In this document: piece after piece, positions 10,683-20,209 of the stretch
Layout of the letters: each line of letters starts with the position of its first letter
How positions within the stretch are numbered: position 1 is the stretch's first letter
Assembly: GCF_030408715.1 (NCBI RefSeq)
Contig: NZ_CP047202.1
Span: forward strand, 1,080,294 to 1,144,293
Length of the DNA: 64,000 nucleotides
Origin: Corynebacterium confusum
GTDB lineage: Bacteria; Actinomycetota; Actinomycetes; Mycobacteriales; Mycobacteriaceae
Reading direction: 5' to 3'
Notes under the pieces: model-generated
Told to the model about the DNA's origin: nothing
Databases searched by the model: none
Seen by the model: only the letters and a program-made list of their open reading frames with translations
Translations under genes and position numbers: made by a program

Positions 10683-12701
10683 TTAGGCGCGGTAGTCGGT
10701 GACTTTTCGCCAGGCCAGCTGCTCGCGCAGATCCGGCTCGGCGGGCGGGAGTAGGAAGATATGCGCCACGTCCCGCATGGGCTCGAGCCGCACGAAGTTG
10801 CGCTCGGACCAGTTGTAGGCCGCGCCGGTGACCATGTCCTGGACGGCGAAGACATCGCCTGGGTTGCGCCCCAGGCAGCTAAGGTCCAGGTCGACGGTGG
10901 CCTCCTGCGGGTTGCGCGGATCCAGGTTGATGATAACCAGCACCACGTTGCCGGTGACCGCGTCCGCCTTGGAATAGGCCAGGATGTTGGGGTTATCCGC
11001 GGCGTGGAAGTGCAGCGCGCGTAACTGCTGCAGCGCCGGGTTTTCCCGCCGGATCTGGTTGAGTAGCCGCAGGTAGCCCTCCAAGGAATCCCCGGAGTTG
11101 ACGGCGGCCTGGAAGTCGCGCGGCCGCAGTTCGTATTTTTCCGAGTCCAGGTATTCCTCGCTGCCCGGGGCGACCGGCAGGTGGTCGTAGAGCTCGTAGC
11201 CGGAGTAGACGCCCCACAGCGGCGACAGGGTGGCCGCCAGGCTCGCGCGGATGGCGAACATGGCCCGCCCGCCGGTCTGCAGGGAGGCGTGCAAGATGTC
11301 CGGGGTGTTGACGAAGAAATTGGGGCGGCAGATATCGGCCTGCTCCACGTGCATCTGGGCGAATTCGGTGATGTCTTCCTTGGCGGTCTTCCACGTGAAA
11401 TAGGTATAGGACTGGCTAAAGCCCAGCTTGGCCAGGCCGAACAGGCGCGCCGGGCGGGTAAATGCCTCCGCCAGGAAGATGACCTCTGGGTGATCGCGGT
11501 GGACCTCGCGGATGATCCAAGCCCAGAAATTCGCCGGCTTGGTGTGCGGGTTATCCACGCGGAAGGTTTTCACGCCCGCCGCGACCCAGAACAAGACCAC
11601 GTCCAAAATCTCTTCGTAGAGCGCGGCGGGGGCGTTGTCAAAGTTGAGCGGGTAGATGTCCTGGTATTTCTTGGGCGGGTTTTCCGCGTAAGAGATGGTG
11701 CCGTCCGCCAGCACGGTGAAGTACTCCGGGTGCTTTTTGGCCCAGACGTGGTCGGGGGAGCACTGCAGGGCCAGATCCAGGGCGACCTCGAGGCCTAGCT
11801 GCTCGGCGCGGCGTACCAGGGCGCGGAAGTCGTCCAGGGTGCCCAGCTGCGGGTGGGTGGCCCGGTGGTCGGCAATCGCCCAGGGCGAGCCGACGTCGTC
11901 GGGCTCGGCATGCAGAGTGTTGTTCTTGCCCTTGCGGTGGACCTGGCCGATGGGGTGGATGGGTGGAAAGTAGACGGTGTCAAAGCCCATCGCCGCCACG
12001 CGTTCCAGGGCCTGGGCGGTCGTGGCGAAGGTTCCGTGGACGGGCTCGCCGTTTGCGTCGCGGCCTCCGGTCGAGCGCGGGAAGAGTTCGTACCAGGAGT
12101 TGTACAGCGCGGCCTGGCGCTCCACGTAGACCTCGCGCAAGGTGTCTTCGACCACCAGATCGCGCAGGGGTTGCTCGGCCAGGGCCTGGGAGACCGCCTC
12201 GGACAGGGACGGCGCCACCCGCTTGGCCAGGTCCTGGGTGCTATCCCGCAGGGCCTCGGCGGCTTCCTTGTACAGGGAGGCGGAATCCTTGCAGGTCATG
12301 GCGGCCCGGTCGAAGAGGTCGGCGCCGTGGCGCAGGTCGTTGTCCAGCTCCGCCGCGGACTGGCCTGCGGCCAGTTTCTTGGTGACGGCATTCGTCCAGG
12401 TGGCTACCGGATCCGACCAGGCCTGGATCTGGAAGCGCCAGGTGCCCGGCCTATCGGGCACGAAGACGCCGTGGACGCGATCCTGGTCTTCCGGGTCGGC
12501 GGTCAAACGGGTGTTGGACACGGGGGCGGACAAGGCGGCATCGTCAGGCGAGTACACCACGAGGTTGGCAGCCACCGCGTCGTGGCCTTCGCGCCAGACT
12601 AAAGCGGTGACGGGGATGACCTCACCGACTGCTCCTTTCGCGGGTAGGTTTCCGTGGTCGATTACGGGCCGAACGTCGTCAATACCAAGGCGGGTCGTCA
12701 T
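10683..12701 (-). CDS. glgE: Alpha-1,4-glucan:maltose-1-phosphate maltosyltransferase
   Basis: 672-residue GH13_3 enzyme that extends alpha-1,4 glucans with maltosyl units from maltose-1-phosphate. The N-terminal beta-sandwich (VIPVTALVWREGHDAVAANLVVYSP) and helical insert are followed by the barrel (VYFPPIHPIGQVHRKGKNN), the nucleophile Asp in FRVDNPHTKP and the acid Glu in FLAEAFTRP. The start is supported by TACGCT 7 nt upstream on the minus strand (12709-12714). The glgE-glgB order matches Rv1327c-Rv1326c; the divergent ABC ATPase gene starts 67 nt away. Confidence 0.97.
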   Translation of the reverse strand: MTTRLGIDDVRPVIDHGNLPAKGAVGEVIPVTALVWREGHDAVAANLVVYSPDDAALSAPVSNTRLTADPEDQDRVHGVFVPDRPGTWRFQIQAWSDPVATWTNAVTKKLAAGQSAAELDNDLRHGADLFDRAAMTCKDSASLYKEAAEALRDSTQDLAKRVAPSLSEAVSQALAEQPLRDLVVEDTLREVYVERQAALYNSWYELFPRSTGGRDANGEPVHGTFATTAQALERVAAMGFDTVYFPPIHPIGQVHRKGKNNTLHAEPDDVGSPWAIADHRATHPQLGTLDDFRALVRRAEQLGLEVALDLALQCSPDHVWAKKHPEYFTVLADGTISYAENPPKKYQDIYPLNFDNAPAALYEEILDVVLFWVAAGVKTFRVDNPHTKPANFWAWIIREVHRDHPEVIFLAEAFTRPARLFGLAKLGFSQSYTYFTWKTAKEDITEFAQMHVEQADICRPNFFVNTPDILHASLQTGGRAMFAIRASLAATLSPLWGVYSGYELYDHLPVAPGSEEYLDSEKYELRPRDFQAAVNSGDSLEGYLRLLNQIRRENPALQQLRALHFHAADNPNILAYSKADAVTGNVVLVIINLDPRNPQEATVDLDLSCLGRNPGDVFAVQDMVTGAAYNWSERNFVRLEPMRDVAHIFLLPPAEPDLREQLAWRKVTDYRA

Positions 12702-12768
12702 GGAAATTAGCGTAGTCGAGGTGTTTCAGTGTCGCCCGCCAACTGGAAAATCAGACACAATGGGACAC

Positions 12769-13677
12769 GTGAGTTCCTCGATGTTTAGCCAAGAACAAAT
12801 CGCCGCCGCCCGCGCCGCCGCCCAGTCCGCCCGCGGCCCCGCTTCCTCTGCCGCGACGGGGGCGGCAGACCCGGCCGCCGCCGAAACCGATCAGGATTGG
12901 CTGATCGACTTCCGCGGGGTCGAGCTGCGCCGCGGGGGCAAGACCCTCGTCGGCCCAGTCGACTGGCAGGTCGAGCTCGACGAGCGCTGGGTTATTATCG
13001 GCCCCAACGGCGCCGGCAAGACCTCGCTGGTGCGCATGGCCGCGGCCGAGGAATTCCCCTCCAAGGGCACGGCCTTCGTGATGGGCGAGCAGCTCGGCAA
13101 GACCGACATGCGCGATCTGCGCGCCATGATCGGCATCTCCTCGGCCGCCGTCCAGCACCGCATCCCGGACACCGAACGCGTCGACGATCTGGTGGTCTCC
13201 GCCGGCTACGCGGTCTTGGGGCGCTGGCGCGAGGACTACGGCGACATGGATTTTAGCCGCGCGAACCGGATCATGGAACAGACCGGCTGCACCCACCTGG
13301 CCGAACGCACCTGGGGCACGCTGTCGGAAGGCGAGAAGAAGCGCGTCATCTTGGCGCGCGCGCTCATGCCCAACCCCGAGCTGCTCATCCTGGACGAGCC
13401 CACTGCCGGCATGGACCTGGGCGGCCGCGAGGATCTCGTGGGCTATCTGGGGGACCTCGCCCTGGACGCCGACGCCCCGGCCATCGTCATGATCACCCAC
13501 CACGTCGAGGAAATCCCATACGGCTTCACCCACGCCATGATCCTGGACGAGGGCGAGGTCGTCGCCAAGGGGCTCATCAATAGCGTGCTCACCTCCGAGA
13601 ACCTCACCCGCGCCTTCGGCCAGCCCATCCAGGTCGACCGAATCGGCGAGCGCTACTTCGCGCGCCGGGTACGCTAG
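12769..13677 (+). CDS. Lone ABC-type ATPase
   Basis: About 302 residues: a 40-residue Ala-rich polar N-terminus, then one ABC ATPase domain with Walker A GPNGAGKTS (from residue 78), a signature LSEGEKKRV, Walker B LLILDEPTAGMDLGG and the switch histidine in MITHHVEEIP. No membrane partner gene is nearby, so it is either a soluble ATPase or works with a permease encoded elsewhere; substrate unknown. The GTG at 12769 is preferred because CACAAT lies 7 nt upstream (weak -10), but ATG at 12760 or 12781 is possible. Divergent from glgE. Confidence 0.85.
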   Translation: MSSSMFSQEQIAAARAAAQSARGPASSAATGAADPAAAETDQDWLIDFRGVELRRGGKTLVGPVDWQVELDERWVIIGPNGAGKTSLVRMAAAEEFPSKGTAFVMGEQLGKTDMRDLRAMIGISSAAVQHRIPDTERVDDLVVSAGYAVLGRWREDYGDMDFSRANRIMEQTGCTHLAERTWGTLSEGEKKRVILARALMPNPELLILDEPTAGMDLGGREDLVGYLGDLALDADAPAIVMITHHVEEIPYGFTHAMILDEGEVVAKGLINSVLTSENLTRAFGQPIQVDRIGERYFARRVR

Positions 13678-13740
13678 GAGCGTTACAACCTCCCTACCTG
13701 GTGCCCAAGAGTTCGTCGCGCCTAAGTCCCGGTGGAGAAG

Positions 13741-14568
13741 ATGAGCAAGATAAACCCCTTAGATGTCATTGACGCGACCGACACGACCGGCTTCAACGGT
13801 GGCCGGCTGTCGGCGTCTGTGCTGCTCATTCGCGACGAACCCGACGGGCTGAAGGTGTGGGTCCAAGAGCGTGTGGCCACCATGCGCAACTACCCGGGCC
13901 ACGCCGTCTTCCCGGGCGGTGGGGTAGATCCGCGCGATTTCCCGCCACGAAGCTGGGACTCCGGCAAGCTGTGGGCCGGCGCCTCGCTGGTCTCCAAGGC
14001 TCGCCGGTTGGGGGTGACAAAGTACAAGGCCCACGCCCTCGTCTTCGCGGCCGCCCGGGAACTGTTCGAGGAGGCCGGCACGCTTTTGGTCGTCGACGAG
14101 AAGGGGCGCGTCGAATCCAACGCCGCGCGCTTCCACGCCGAGCGCCTCCAGCTGGAAGGCCACGAGCTATCCTTCTCCGACTTCCTGAGCCAGGAGTCGC
14201 TGCGCATGGACTCCGATCGCCTGCTGCCCTGGGGGCGGTGGGTCGGCCATTCCCCGGCCGGCAACTGGTTCGACACCTTCTTCTTCGTCGCCACCCTACC
14301 GCCCGGCCAGGAACCCGACGGCAACACGGGCGAGGCCGCCGATGCCGGCTGGTTCCCACCGCAGCTGCTCATCGACGGCTGGCGCGCCGGGCTGGTGCGG
14401 CTGGTGGCGCCGACCTGGGCGAACCTGCAGCGCCTGTGCCGGTTGAGTAGCGTGCAGGAAGTCCTCGACGACGTCGACTATTCCGACATGCGCCCCGTGA
14501 TAGGCGACCCCGTCGACGATCCCCGCTACCGCGAGTTTTTCACCACCCGGCCAGTCGACCGGATCTAG
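13741..14568 (+). CDS. NUDIX hydrolase
   Basis: 275-residue protein. An early strand (SASVLLIRDEPDGLKVWVQER) is followed by the glycine turn FPGGGVDPRDFP and the catalytic Nudix core AARELFEEAGTLL around residues 103-115. About 50 residues lie between the GGG turn and the REx2EE part, an insertion typical of NUDT19/NUDT8-like (CoA or nucleoside diphosphate) hydrolases rather than MutT. The ATG at 13741 is preferred over GTG 13732 because GGTGGAG lies just upstream. Substrate is uncertain. Confidence 0.88.
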   Translation: MSKINPLDVIDATDTTGFNGGRLSASVLLIRDEPDGLKVWVQERVATMRNYPGHAVFPGGGVDPRDFPPRSWDSGKLWAGASLVSKARRLGVTKYKAHALVFAAARELFEEAGTLLVVDEKGRVESNAARFHAERLQLEGHELSFSDFLSQESLRMDSDRLLPWGRWVGHSPAGNWFDTFFFVATLPPGQEPDGNTGEAADAGWFPPQLLIDGWRAGLVRLVAPTWANLQRLCRLSSVQEVLDDVDYSDMRPVIGDPVDDPRYREFFTTRPVDRI

Positions 14569-14646
14569 GCCGGGCGTCCCTGCCGGCCACCCCTGATTGT
14601 CCTCCTACCTCCCGTCCCGACCCGCTGAGAAAGGCCAAGCTGCACC

Positions 14647-15855
14647 GTGGCATTCGAACTAGCCGACATCCGGTTCTTCCAGGACCACGCCGTGGAAATC
14701 CGGCAGGTCAGTGAGCAACTGGAGGGAACCCGGGCCAAGGCGCTGGTCGAGGCCCAGCTGTTGCGCGAGCGCTTCGGCGAGCACGGGCGTGCGGTGGGGG
14801 AGCTGGCCGATGCCCGCCGCCGCGCCGTGCGCACCGGAAAATTCCCGGCCACCTGGCTCAGCGACATCGACGCCGCCCAGCAGGCCACCCCGGCGCCTGT
14901 GGCCTGTGCCCGGGCCCAGCACCTGGCGCGGCTGGGAGTGGACTTCGTCCACGACGTCACCTGCTCGGTGGGCACGGAGGCCCCGGCGCTGCGGGCAGCC
15001 GGTATCGGCTACCTGGGCAGCGACCTGGATAAAACGCGCGTGGCCATGGCCCGGAACAACGTGCCCGAGCTGCCCTTCGTGGTGGCCGACGCCTTGGCGC
15101 CGGTCAGCGCGCGGGGCGTGGTCGTGGCGGATCCGGCCCGGCGGGCCGGCGGGCAGCGTATCACCAAGCCGGAACAGTTGCTGCCGGCCCTGCCGGACCT
15201 GCTGGCCGCCTACCCGGGCCGCGAGATGGCCGTCAAGTGCGCGCCCGGCCTGGACTACAGCGAGTGGGCCGGGCCGATGGTCGTCGCCAGCGTCGACGGC
15301 GCGGTCAAGGAAGCCTGTCTGTACACTCCGGGCCTCGCAGAGCGCCCGGCCGCAGACGGCCAGCCGGTGCGCGCGGCCTGGCTGCTGCGCGGCGACGCCG
15401 CCTCCGGTGCGGCAACGGGCCAGGACGGCGCCGGAGACGAGACGATTAGCAGCGCCGATTTTTCCCCGGACGAGCTGCCGGCCGCCGGGGAGGTGGGTCG
15501 CTACATCGTGGACCCGGACGGGGCGGTGGTGCGCGCCGGCCTCGTCAAGCACTACGCGGCGCGGCACGGCCTGCGGCAGCTGGACGAGAAGATCGCCTAC
15601 CTGACGGGGGAGACAATCCCGCCGGGCCGGTCGGGATTTCCATTCATTGAGCAGGTGAGCCTCAAGCGCTTGAGTTCTTGTCTAAAAGTCCTGGACGCGG
15701 GCAGCCTGGAGATCCTCGTCCGCGGCGTCAACATCGACCCAGACCAGCTGCGCAAGAAGCTGAAGTTGCGGGGCTCACGCCCCCTGGCGGTGGTCGTCAC
15801 GCGGCTGGGCCGCGGCGCCGTGGCGCTGGTCTGTGAGCCACGCCAATGGAATTAG
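14647..15855 (+). CDS. THUMP-like class I SAM-dependent methyltransferase
   Basis: 402 residues with a GTG start and GAGAAAGG ribosome binding site. A helical N-terminal part is followed by a Rossmann methyltransferase core: motif I DVTCSVGTEAPALRAAG (about residue 99), the acidic end of strand 2 in YLGSDLDKTRVAMARNN, and motif IV VVVADPARRAGGQR, which resembles DPxR/NPPY-type sites. The C-terminal 90 residues (VSLKRLSSCLKVLDAGSLEILVRGVNIDPDQLRKKLKL) are the THUMP-like domain described for this family. Probably modifies RNA; the target is unknown. Confidence 0.85.
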   Translation: MAFELADIRFFQDHAVEIRQVSEQLEGTRAKALVEAQLLRERFGEHGRAVGELADARRRAVRTGKFPATWLSDIDAAQQATPAPVACARAQHLARLGVDFVHDVTCSVGTEAPALRAAGIGYLGSDLDKTRVAMARNNVPELPFVVADALAPVSARGVVVADPARRAGGQRITKPEQLLPALPDLLAAYPGREMAVKCAPGLDYSEWAGPMVVASVDGAVKEACLYTPGLAERPAADGQPVRAAWLLRGDAASGAATGQDGAGDETISSADFSPDELPAAGEVGRYIVDPDGAVVRAGLVKHYAARHGLRQLDEKIAYLTGETIPPGRSGFPFIEQVSLKRLSSCLKVLDAGSLEILVRGVNIDPDQLRKKLKLRGSRPLAVVVTRLGRGAVALVCEPRQWN

Positions 15856-15929
15856 CCCCGCCTTCGCTACTACTATGGCGCGGAGAATAAGTTTCTAGAA
15901 CGCTTAAACCAAACTGACGGAAAGGTCGA

Positions 15930-16733
15930 ATGCCCATGCCCACTATCGTGGCTCTGGTCAAGTACGTACCCGATACGTGGTCCACTAAGACGTTGGAAGA
16001 CGACAACACGCTCAACCGCGACGCGGTGGACAACATCATTGATGAGGTCAACGAGTATTCGGTCGAACAGGCGCTGCGGCTGCGCGACTCGAACCCGGAC
16101 GCCGGCTACCGCGTCGTGGCCCTGACGATGGGCCCGGCCGGCGCGGAAGAGGCCCTTCGCAAGGCCCTGGCCATGGGCGTCGACGACGCGGTCTTGGTCA
16201 GCGACGAGGCGTTGGCCGGCTCGGATGCCATCGGTACCGCCTGGGCGCTAAGCAACGCCATCAACACCCTGGACGACGTTGCCCTCATCACCATGGGCAC
16301 GGACGCCTCCGACTCGCAGACCGGCTTGCTGGCTGGCCTGCTTGCCGAGTACCGCCAGATTCCGGCGCTCACGCAGCTGCACGCGGTGGGCCTGGCCGAC
16401 GGCACCGTGACTGGTACCCGTGAGGATCACCGCGGTACCTGGGAGCTGTCCGCCCCGCTGCCGGCGCTTATCGCCGTGGGGGACAAGGCCGACAAGCCGC
16501 GCTTCCCGAACTTTAAGGGCCTCATGGCAGCCAAGAAGCACCCGATTACCACCTTGGACCTGGCAGCCATCGGCGTCGACCCCGCGCAGGTGGGCCTGAA
16601 CTCGGCGACCACCCAGGTCACCGAGGCCGCCCCGCGCCCGCCGCGGACCGCCGGCGAGCTGGTAGAAACCGGCTCCGCCGAGGAGAAGGCCGCCAAGATT
16701 GTTGAGTTCCTCGAGTCCAAGAACCTGCTGTAA
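15930..16733 (+). CDS. etfB: Electron transfer flavoprotein beta subunit
   Basis: 267-residue small ETF subunit that carries electrons from acyl-CoA-type dehydrogenases. Family features: MPTIVALVKYVPDTW start, NIIDEVNEYSVEQALRL, the AMP/FAD-contact loop MGPAGAEEALRKALAMGVDDAVLV and GTDASDSQTGLLAGLLAEY. Ribosome binding site GGAAAGG. A -10-like TACTAT is at 15871-15876. First gene of an etfB-etfA-cysteine desulfurase operon, as in Rv3029c-Rv3028c and neighbours. Confidence 0.96.
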   Translation: MPMPTIVALVKYVPDTWSTKTLEDDNTLNRDAVDNIIDEVNEYSVEQALRLRDSNPDAGYRVVALTMGPAGAEEALRKALAMGVDDAVLVSDEALAGSDAIGTAWALSNAINTLDDVALITMGTDASDSQTGLLAGLLAEYRQIPALTQLHAVGLADGTVTGTREDHRGTWELSAPLPALIAVGDKADKPRFPNFKGLMAAKKHPITTLDLAAIGVDPAQVGLNSATTQVTEAAPRPPRTAGELVETGSAEEKAAKIVEFLESKNLL

Positions 16734-16772
16734 CACCCGCTCGCCGCGCACGCTTAAAGGAGTTTTCTTTTC

Positions 16773-17720
16773 ATGTCTCACGTTTATGTTTTGGTCGAGC
16801 ACGCCGATGGCCAGCTGAGCCCGGTCACGGGTGAGCTCATCACCGCGGCCCGCCAGCTCGGCACTGTCTCCGCCGTCGTGGTCGGCCCCGCCGGCACTGG
16901 AGACAAGCTGGCCCCGGAGCTGGCCCGCTGGGGTGCGGCCCAGGTGGTCGACGCCCAGGCCGCTGATTACGATTCCCGCCTGCTGACCCCCGAGGTCGAC
17001 GCCCTGCACGGGCTGGGTGCGGCCAACCCGGCCCCCATCCTGATTGCCGCGTCTGCGACCGGCAACGAGATCGCCGGCCGCGTGGCCGCGCGCCTGGCCT
17101 CCGGCGTGCTGTCGAACGTCTCCGGCATCCGCCCGGACGGCGCGGCCCAGCACGCCATCTTCGGTGGCTCCTACGACGCTTACGCCACCGCGGCTGGTTC
17201 CTGCCCGATTTACACCCTACTGCCGGGCAGCGTGACCGCGGAGGCCGAGGCCAGCGTCGGCGAGGTCGCCGCCATGCAGCTGCCGGCCGCCACCGACCGT
17301 GACGTCAAGGTTGAGTCCTTTGCCTCGGTCGAGAAGTCCGCCCGCCCGGACCTGCCGTCGGCCGCCACCGTGGTCGCCGGTGGCCGCGGCGTGGGCGACG
17401 AGTTCGCCGCCGTCGTCGAGCCGCTCGCCGACGCCCTGGGTGCGGCCGTGGGCGCTACCCGTGACGCCGTGGACGAGGGTTTCTACGACGCGGCCTACCA
17501 AATCGGACAGACCGGCGTGACCGTGACCCCGGACCTCTACATCGGCCTGGGTATCTCCGGCGCCATCCAGCACACCTCGGGCATGCAGACGGCCAAGAAC
17601 ATCGTCGTGGTCAACCAGGACCAGGACGAGCCCTTCTTCCAGATCGCCGATCTGGGCGTGGTCGGGGACCTGCACGAGATCGCCCCGGCGCTGACCGAAC
17701 AGCTGAAGAATCGCGCCTAA
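16773..17720 (+). CDS. etfA: Electron transfer flavoprotein alpha subunit
   Basis: 315-residue large ETF subunit. The C-terminal FAD-binding domain is unmistakable: GVTVTPDLYIGLGISGAIQHT, NIVVVNQDQDEPFFQIADLGVVGDL and a final helix EIAPALTEQLK. The N-terminal domain has the beta-type fold (VYVLVEHADGQLSPVTGELITAARQL). AGGAG lies 8 nt before the ATG, 39 nt after etfB. The stop codon is followed by one base and then the ATG of the cysteine desulfurase gene, so translation is likely coupled. Confidence 0.96.
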   Translation: MSHVYVLVEHADGQLSPVTGELITAARQLGTVSAVVVGPAGTGDKLAPELARWGAAQVVDAQAADYDSRLLTPEVDALHGLGAANPAPILIAASATGNEIAGRVAARLASGVLSNVSGIRPDGAAQHAIFGGSYDAYATAAGSCPIYTLLPGSVTAEAEASVGEVAAMQLPAATDRDVKVESFASVEKSARPDLPSAATVVAGGRGVGDEFAAVVEPLADALGAAVGATRDAVDEGFYDAAYQIGQTGVTVTPDLYIGLGISGAIQHTSGMQTAKNIVVVNQDQDEPFFQIADLGVVGDLHEIAPALTEQLKNRA

Positions 17721-17721
17721 A

Positions 17722-18858
17722 ATGTCCCACTATTTCGATTACGCGGCGACCCAGCCCATGCGCCAGGTGGCCATCGATGCCTGGGTTGCAGCCGCCGGCA
17801 GCGTCAACTCGGGCGCCCAGTACGCTTCCGGGCGCAAGTCGCGTTCGGTGCTCGACGACGCCCGCGAGAAGGTCGCCGAGCTGCTGGGCTGCGAGCCCAT
17901 CGAGGTAGTCTTCACCGCCTCCGGTACTGAAGCCGACAACATCGCCATCCAGGGCCTCTACCGGGCCGCTGCGCGTGGCCCGCAGGACAAGCGCACCCGG
18001 CGTATCGTGTCCACCCCGATCGAGCACCCGGCGGTGCGCGATACGGTCTCCACGCTGGAACAGCAGGGCGCGAGCGTGGATCTGCTGCCGGTCGACCGGC
18101 ACTCGCGGATCAGTGACCTGACGCCCCTGGATACGCCGGCGGACCTGGCGACCTGTATGTGGGCCAACAACGAGATCGGGGCTTTCCAGCCAGTCGAGGA
18201 AATCGTGGCGCGCGCCAGCGCCCAAGGCACCCCGGTCCACATCGACGCGGTGCAAGTGGTTGGTAAGCTGCCCATCAACTTCGCGGAACTGGGCGCGACG
18301 ACCCTGGCGGCCAGTGCGCACAAGTTCGGCGGCCCGCGGGGCATCGGCCTGCTGCTGGCCCGCCGCAGCCCGGCGCCGCAGCCCATCGCTTACGGCGGCG
18401 GCCAGGAGCGCGGTATCCGCCCCGGCACCGTCGACGTGGCGAGTGCGGCCGGCCTGGCCGCGGCACTGGCCGAGTCAGTTGCGGAAATCCCCACCGAATC
18501 CGCGCGCGTGGGCGCCCTGCGGGACCGGCTGCGCGAGGGTATCCTGCGCGAGATCGACGACGTCGTGGTCAATTCCAGCGAGCCCGCGCTGCCGTCGCAC
18601 CTGCACGTGTCCTTCCCCGGCACGGACGGCGACAGCCTCATCATGCTGCTCGACCAGCTGGGGATTGAGGCCTCGACGGGTTCTGCCTGCTCGGCCGGCG
18701 TCAACCGCATGTCCCACGTCCTTGAGGCCATGGGTGTCAGCGATAGCGAGGGTATTGGTTCCCTGCGTTTCACGCTGGGCCGAAATACCAGCGACGAGGA
18801 CGTGGACTACGTCCTGGCGCACCTGCCGGAGGTTATTTCTCGGGCGCGGAGCGTCTAG
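17722..18858 (+). CDS. Cysteine desulfurase (NifS/IscS family)
   Basis: 378-residue PLP enzyme that removes sulfur from cysteine. The PLP lysine is in ASAHKFGGPRGIGLLL and the catalytic cysteine in the flexible loop STGSACSAGVNRMSHVL, placing it in group I (IscS/NifS). Start MSHYFDYAATQPM is the family norm. Its place one base after etfA and upstream of mnmA matches Rv3025c, and suggests it supplies sulfur for MnmA tRNA thiolation, although mnmA is separated here by two genes. A terminator follows. Confidence 0.95.
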   Translation: MSHYFDYAATQPMRQVAIDAWVAAAGSVNSGAQYASGRKSRSVLDDAREKVAELLGCEPIEVVFTASGTEADNIAIQGLYRAAARGPQDKRTRRIVSTPIEHPAVRDTVSTLEQQGASVDLLPVDRHSRISDLTPLDTPADLATCMWANNEIGAFQPVEEIVARASAQGTPVHIDAVQVVGKLPINFAELGATTLAASAHKFGGPRGIGLLLARRSPAPQPIAYGGGQERGIRPGTVDVASAAGLAAALAESVAEIPTESARVGALRDRLREGILREIDDVVVNSSEPALPSHLHVSFPGTDGDSLIMLLDQLGIEASTGSACSAGVNRMSHVLEAMGVSDSEGIGSLRFTLGRNTSDEDVDYVLAHLPEVISRARSV

Positions 18859-18920
18859 GCCGCCGCCCCGTCCAAATTAGAGGCTGGGCCCGCCAGGCGG
18901 GACACCTTGGCACCAGAAAC

Positions 18921-18957
18921 AGGCGCTGTCCCCTTGGGTGGGGCAGCGCCTTTTGGT
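18921..18957 (+). terminator. Intrinsic terminator after the cysteine desulfurase gene
   Basis: AGGCGCTGTCCCC (18921-18933) pairs with GGGGCAGCGCCT (18940-18951), with one bulged T, followed by TTTGGTTT. Confidence 0.9.
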
Positions 18958-19054
18958 TTGCTCGGGCTTAAAAGGCAGGTAGTTGCCGCGAAAAATAGAA
19001 TGAAACGCGTGTTACTTGTGTGACTATTGTGGTTTAGGCGGTACACTCGCCGGC

Positions 19055-20209
19055 ATGATCGTCACTAAGTCGCTCAAGTCCGCCCTGACCGCCGTTGTTG
19101 CCAGCGTCCTCGTCGTCACCGCCACCGCTCCCGCGCATGCCGCGCCGCTGGCTACGTCCGCGCCCGCCGGCGTGGATGTCGCCGCCCACCAGCACCCGGG
19201 TGGTGCCCCCATCGACTGGGGCCAGGTGAAATCCGACGGGCAGTCCTTCGCCTACGTCAAGGCCTCCGAGGGGGAGGGCTTTAGCAACCCGCACTTCGCC
19301 GTCGACGCTAACGCCGCGGCCGCCAGCGGGCTGAAAGTCGGCGCCTACCACTACGGGCGCCCGAACACGGACGCGAAGACGCAGGCCGCGCACTTCGCCT
19401 CCCAGCTGGCCCTGGTGGCGGACCAGTCGCTACCGCCGGTGCTCGACATCGAGGTCACCGACGGCAAGAACCCGCAACAGATGCAGGCCTGGGTCCGCGA
19501 ATTCACCGACGAGCTCAAGAAGCTGACCGGTCGGACCCCGATGATCTACACCTACAAGTACTTCTGGGAAGTGGAGATGGGTAATACCACCCAGTTCTCG
19601 GAGTACCCGCTGTGGCTAGCCGCCTACCAGGACGCTGCCCCGCAGCCTGTCGGCGGCTGGGACAAGCTGTCCTTCTGGCAGCGCTCGGGCTCCGGCAAGG
19701 TCGCCGGCATCCCCACCCAGGTGGACATGAACCTGTTCAACGGCACCCACGCCCAGCTGGATTCCTTCAGCGCCGGCAACTACGTCGACTTCGGCGGGGT
19801 ACTCGAGGACCTCGTGGTGACCGGCGCCCCGGACCTGGGCAAGGATTCGACGGCCCTGGTGGGCGCCATCCTGGCCATCGCCGCTGGCGTGGCCGCCGCC
19901 CCGCAGCTGGCCGATGCCGCCGGTGAGGTGGGCATCGACCGCGACGCCGCCGAGGGCCTTATCGGCTACGTGGAAAAGCTCAACGCCGAGGGCGCCCTGC
20001 CGGTCGAGCAGCTCGAGGCCATGGCAGCGGGCGACTACTCCGTCGGCGACCTGGCGCTGCTGCTGGAAAACGCCGGACATACCGCCGGCATCGAGGTCGA
20101 CGAGCAGACGGTCGCGGACGCCACCCAAGCCGCCGCGGCCGCCGGCGCCAACGGCGGGCAGCTGGACGTGCAGCAGCTGGCGGGCATCGTCAGTCGCGTC
20201 GTGGGCTAG
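19055..20209 (+). CDS. Secreted GH25 lysozyme (N-acetylmuramidase)
   Basis: 384 residues. A Sec signal peptide (basic start, hydrophobic core TAVVASVLVVTATA, cleavage near AHA-AP at about residue 29) precedes a GH25 catalytic domain: GVDVAAHQHPGGAPIDWGQV carries the first acidic residue and PPVLDIEVTD the DxE pair; YHYGRPN and QVDMNLFNG are further family marks. The last 110 residues form a separate Ala-rich helical region (see findings). TACACT at 19042-19047, 7 nt before ATG 19055, fixes the start as leaderless. Likely cuts peptidoglycan in the wall or in competitors. Confidence 0.92.
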   Translation: MIVTKSLKSALTAVVASVLVVTATAPAHAAPLATSAPAGVDVAAHQHPGGAPIDWGQVKSDGQSFAYVKASEGEGFSNPHFAVDANAAAASGLKVGAYHYGRPNTDAKTQAAHFASQLALVADQSLPPVLDIEVTDGKNPQQMQAWVREFTDELKKLTGRTPMIYTYKYFWEVEMGNTTQFSEYPLWLAAYQDAAPQPVGGWDKLSFWQRSGSGKVAGIPTQVDMNLFNGTHAQLDSFSAGNYVDFGGVLEDLVVTGAPDLGKDSTALVGAILAIAAGVAAAPQLADAAGEVGIDRDAAEGLIGYVEKLNAEGALPVEQLEAMAAGDYSVGDLALLLENAGHTAGIEVDEQTVADATQAAAAAGANGGQLDVQQLAGIVSRVVG

